Shown piece by piece: positions 14,596 through 15,499 of a stretch of DNA of 15,499 nt. Each line of letters begins with the position of its first letter. Within the stretch, counting starts at the first letter, position 1. Under the pieces are notes generated by a model that made no database searches, had not been told where the DNA came from, and saw only the letters and a list, made by a program, of their open reading frames with translations. The stretch is from Gemmatimonadota bacterium (lineage in GTDB: Bacteria > Latescibacterota > UBA2968 > UBA8231). The stretch is from contig PATE01000048.1 of assembly GCA_002712305.1 (NCBI GenBank), positions 27,597 through 43,095 of the forward strand, given 5' to 3'. A program made the translations under genes and the position numbers.

Positions 14596-14639
14596 ATGGC
14601 CATTATCAAATGAGAAGGCGCTTCAAGTAGGAGGGGTGG

Positions 14640-14662
14640 ATTCCTGATCCGTAGTCAGGAAT
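14640..14662. terminator. Hairpin at the end of the PPOX-family gene
   Basis: ATTCCTGA (14640-14647) pairs perfectly with TCAGGAAT (14655-14662) around a seven-base loop, and further G-C pairs are possible outside an internal loop. It lies immediately downstream of the minus-strand stop at 14668. The expected U run is missing on that strand, so termination is uncertain. Confidence 0.35.
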
Positions 14663-14667
14663 TGCCC

Positions 14668-15309
14668 CTAATCGGTTGGTCTATCCGAAGAGTTTTCTCT
14701 GACTCTCCTTGATTCCCGTCTCGCCGATCTTAAAAAGTAATCATCTGATTTTGCTTCCCGGTCATCTGTACCCCATCTGATAGCTTTTTCTTTCTTTTCT
14801 AAAGATGGTACATGCTTCGAGCAATGGATGTAGGCTTCATCCACTGTGATCACTACCCATCTCTCAACCGCTGAATCGATCTTCGGCTGTTCTTTCTCGA
14901 GATATGCCAATAAGCTCGAGGGGAGCTCAGAAGGCACGTAACTATCTGCACTGCCGTTTACATGTAGCCCGACAGTTGTGTCAAAGAAGTCAAGAAAAAC
15001 CAAACCTACATGAGGGTTCTCTAAGATATTTCCTAAGCTAGCAAAAACACCATTGCCACGATACTCAGGGTAGGCAAGTGTTCTATCATCCAGTACTAGA
15101 ACAAACCCAGCGCCACCAAACCTTGGTGAGCAGTCGCAGTTGCCATCCATATCAGCTGTGGCAACGAATACCATTTCTTGTTGACCGATAAGTCGTACCA
15201 TTCTCTCTGAGAGGCTGGTACGCATTTGGCGTCTGTAGAACCTTTCCGCACGGGCTCTGCTTTGCTGTTGAGCCTGAATCTTCTGCTCGCCGGGAGTCCC
15301 TTTGTGCAT
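14668..15309 (-). CDS. Pyridoxamine-5'-phosphate-oxidase-family FMN-binding split-barrel protein
   Basis: The 213-residue protein belongs to the PNPOx-like split-barrel superfamily, whose members bind FMN or F420 and act as oxidoreductases or flavin carriers. Typical features run in order: SRARAERFY at 17-25, QQEMVFVATAD at 43-53, CDCSPRFGGAGFV at 58-70, LAYPEYRGNGVFASLGNI at 78-95, ENPHVGLVFLDF at 97-108, GLHVNG at 114-119, and AYIHCSKHVP at 159-168. This subgroup pattern is, as far as I recall, common in actinobacteria. The reaction and substrate are unknown. The gene is complete, but its G+C is only about 42-45% on sampled lines against about 60% elsewhere. It uses AT-rich codons and has no obvious Shine-Dalgarno site before ATG 15309. 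Together with the nearby transposase scrap this suggests acquisition from another genome or an assembly join. Confidence 0.85.
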   Translation of the reverse strand: MHKGTPGEQKIQAQQQSRARAERFYRRQMRTSLSERMVRLIGQQEMVFVATADMDGNCDCSPRFGGAGFVLVLDDRTLAYPEYRGNGVFASLGNILENPHVGLVFLDFFDTTVGLHVNGSADSYVPSELPSSLLAYLEKEQPKIDSAVERWVVITVDEAYIHCSKHVPSLEKKEKAIRWGTDDREAKSDDYFLRSARRESRRVRENSSDRPTD

Positions 15310-15499
15310 AGTCAGACAGTCCGTAACTGTGGGAGACGCAGAAATACCACTCTATTACCTCAATAAGATGTATTGGTCGTCTCTTTGGACGATTGGTGAC
15401 GCTAATAAACTAACTAGGACCGGCAAAGGTCCCAGTATCTTAAAGATAGTGATCAGGTATGTGACGATCTTTGTTGGGGAGCCCCAATGAGGAGTATCA
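15310..15499. other. Low-G+C end of the window, no gene assigned
   Basis: These 190 bases are AT-rich like the PPOX gene. A short open frame on the plus strand (15302-15490) overlaps the PPOX start and has no family resemblance or ribosome site, so it is not called. The stretch should contain the PPOX promoter, but I could not choose a convincing one. Two small inverted repeats are visible: TATCTT-A-AAGATA near 15437-15449 and TTGGGG-AG-CCCCAA at 15474-15487. Confidence 0.5.

Larger units (their letters stand above)
14327..14667. other. Gene-poor region upstream of the carbonic anhydrase unit
   Basis: No complete gene is visible in these 341 bases. The part nearest carbonic anhydrase (14327-14434) should hold its promoter, but I found no convincing -35/-10 pair. 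Further out lie a short coding-like tail (14435-14527), a likely transposase scrap (14536-14595) and a hairpin (14640-14662). Base composition is G+C rich up to about 14590 and drops steadily after that, so this stretch contains the composition break. Confidence 0.6.

Noticed and set aside
1-15499. CRISPR arrays, tRNA or rRNA genes
   Set aside because: No regularly spaced direct repeats and no tRNA-like cloverleaf or T-arm pattern or rRNA-like sequence was seen on reading both strands.

Overview
The window is about 15.5 kb of dense bacterial DNA, mostly near 60% G+C by hand counts of sample lines. It falls to 40-45% over the last 800 bases. An exported OmpA-family protein points to a Gram-negative cell envelope. 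Two MotA-like channel proteins and a YjfB-type motility protein point to a motile lineage. No ribosomal RNA or other phylogenetic marker allows placement beyond that.

Layout. (1) 1-822: the 3' end of proS (+), closed by a strong bidirectional terminator shared with the converging MotA-like genes. (2) 847-6817, minus strand: a very large membrane protein with an intact CPBP protease half and a degenerate second half, then a protein made of two fused uronate-dehydrogenase-like SDR domains, then two adjacent minimal MotA-like proteins. (3) 6818-6957: a divergent promoter region with back-to-back sigma70-like promoters and an inverted repeat over both -35 boxes. (4) 6958-8459, plus strand: an OmpA-family exported protein translationally coupled to a SAM methyltransferase. 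(5) 8525-8725, minus: a YjfB-like motility protein. (6) 8812-10215, plus: an unrecognised 237-residue protein, a BlaI/MecI-type repressor and a 71-residue single-pass membrane protein. (7) 10322-14326, minus: carbonic anhydrase, recQ and a sulfatase. The carbonic anhydrase reading frame is broken by a one-base shift near its start. (8) 14327-15499: a gene-poor stretch with a likely scrap of an IS91/Y2 transposase, followed by a low-G+C FMN-binding split-barrel (PPOX family) gene and an unassigned end.

Working together: the clearest units are carbonic anhydrase-recQ (no bases between stop and start), OmpA-methyltransferase (stop and start share a base), the CPBP-SDR pair (19 bases apart) and the MotA-like pair (16 bases apart). 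I see no convincing novel multi-gene system. The most unusual items are the two independent tandem gene fusions lying side by side, the stripped-down MotA pair without MotB, the frameshifted carbonic anhydrase, and the composition break next to a transposase remnant.
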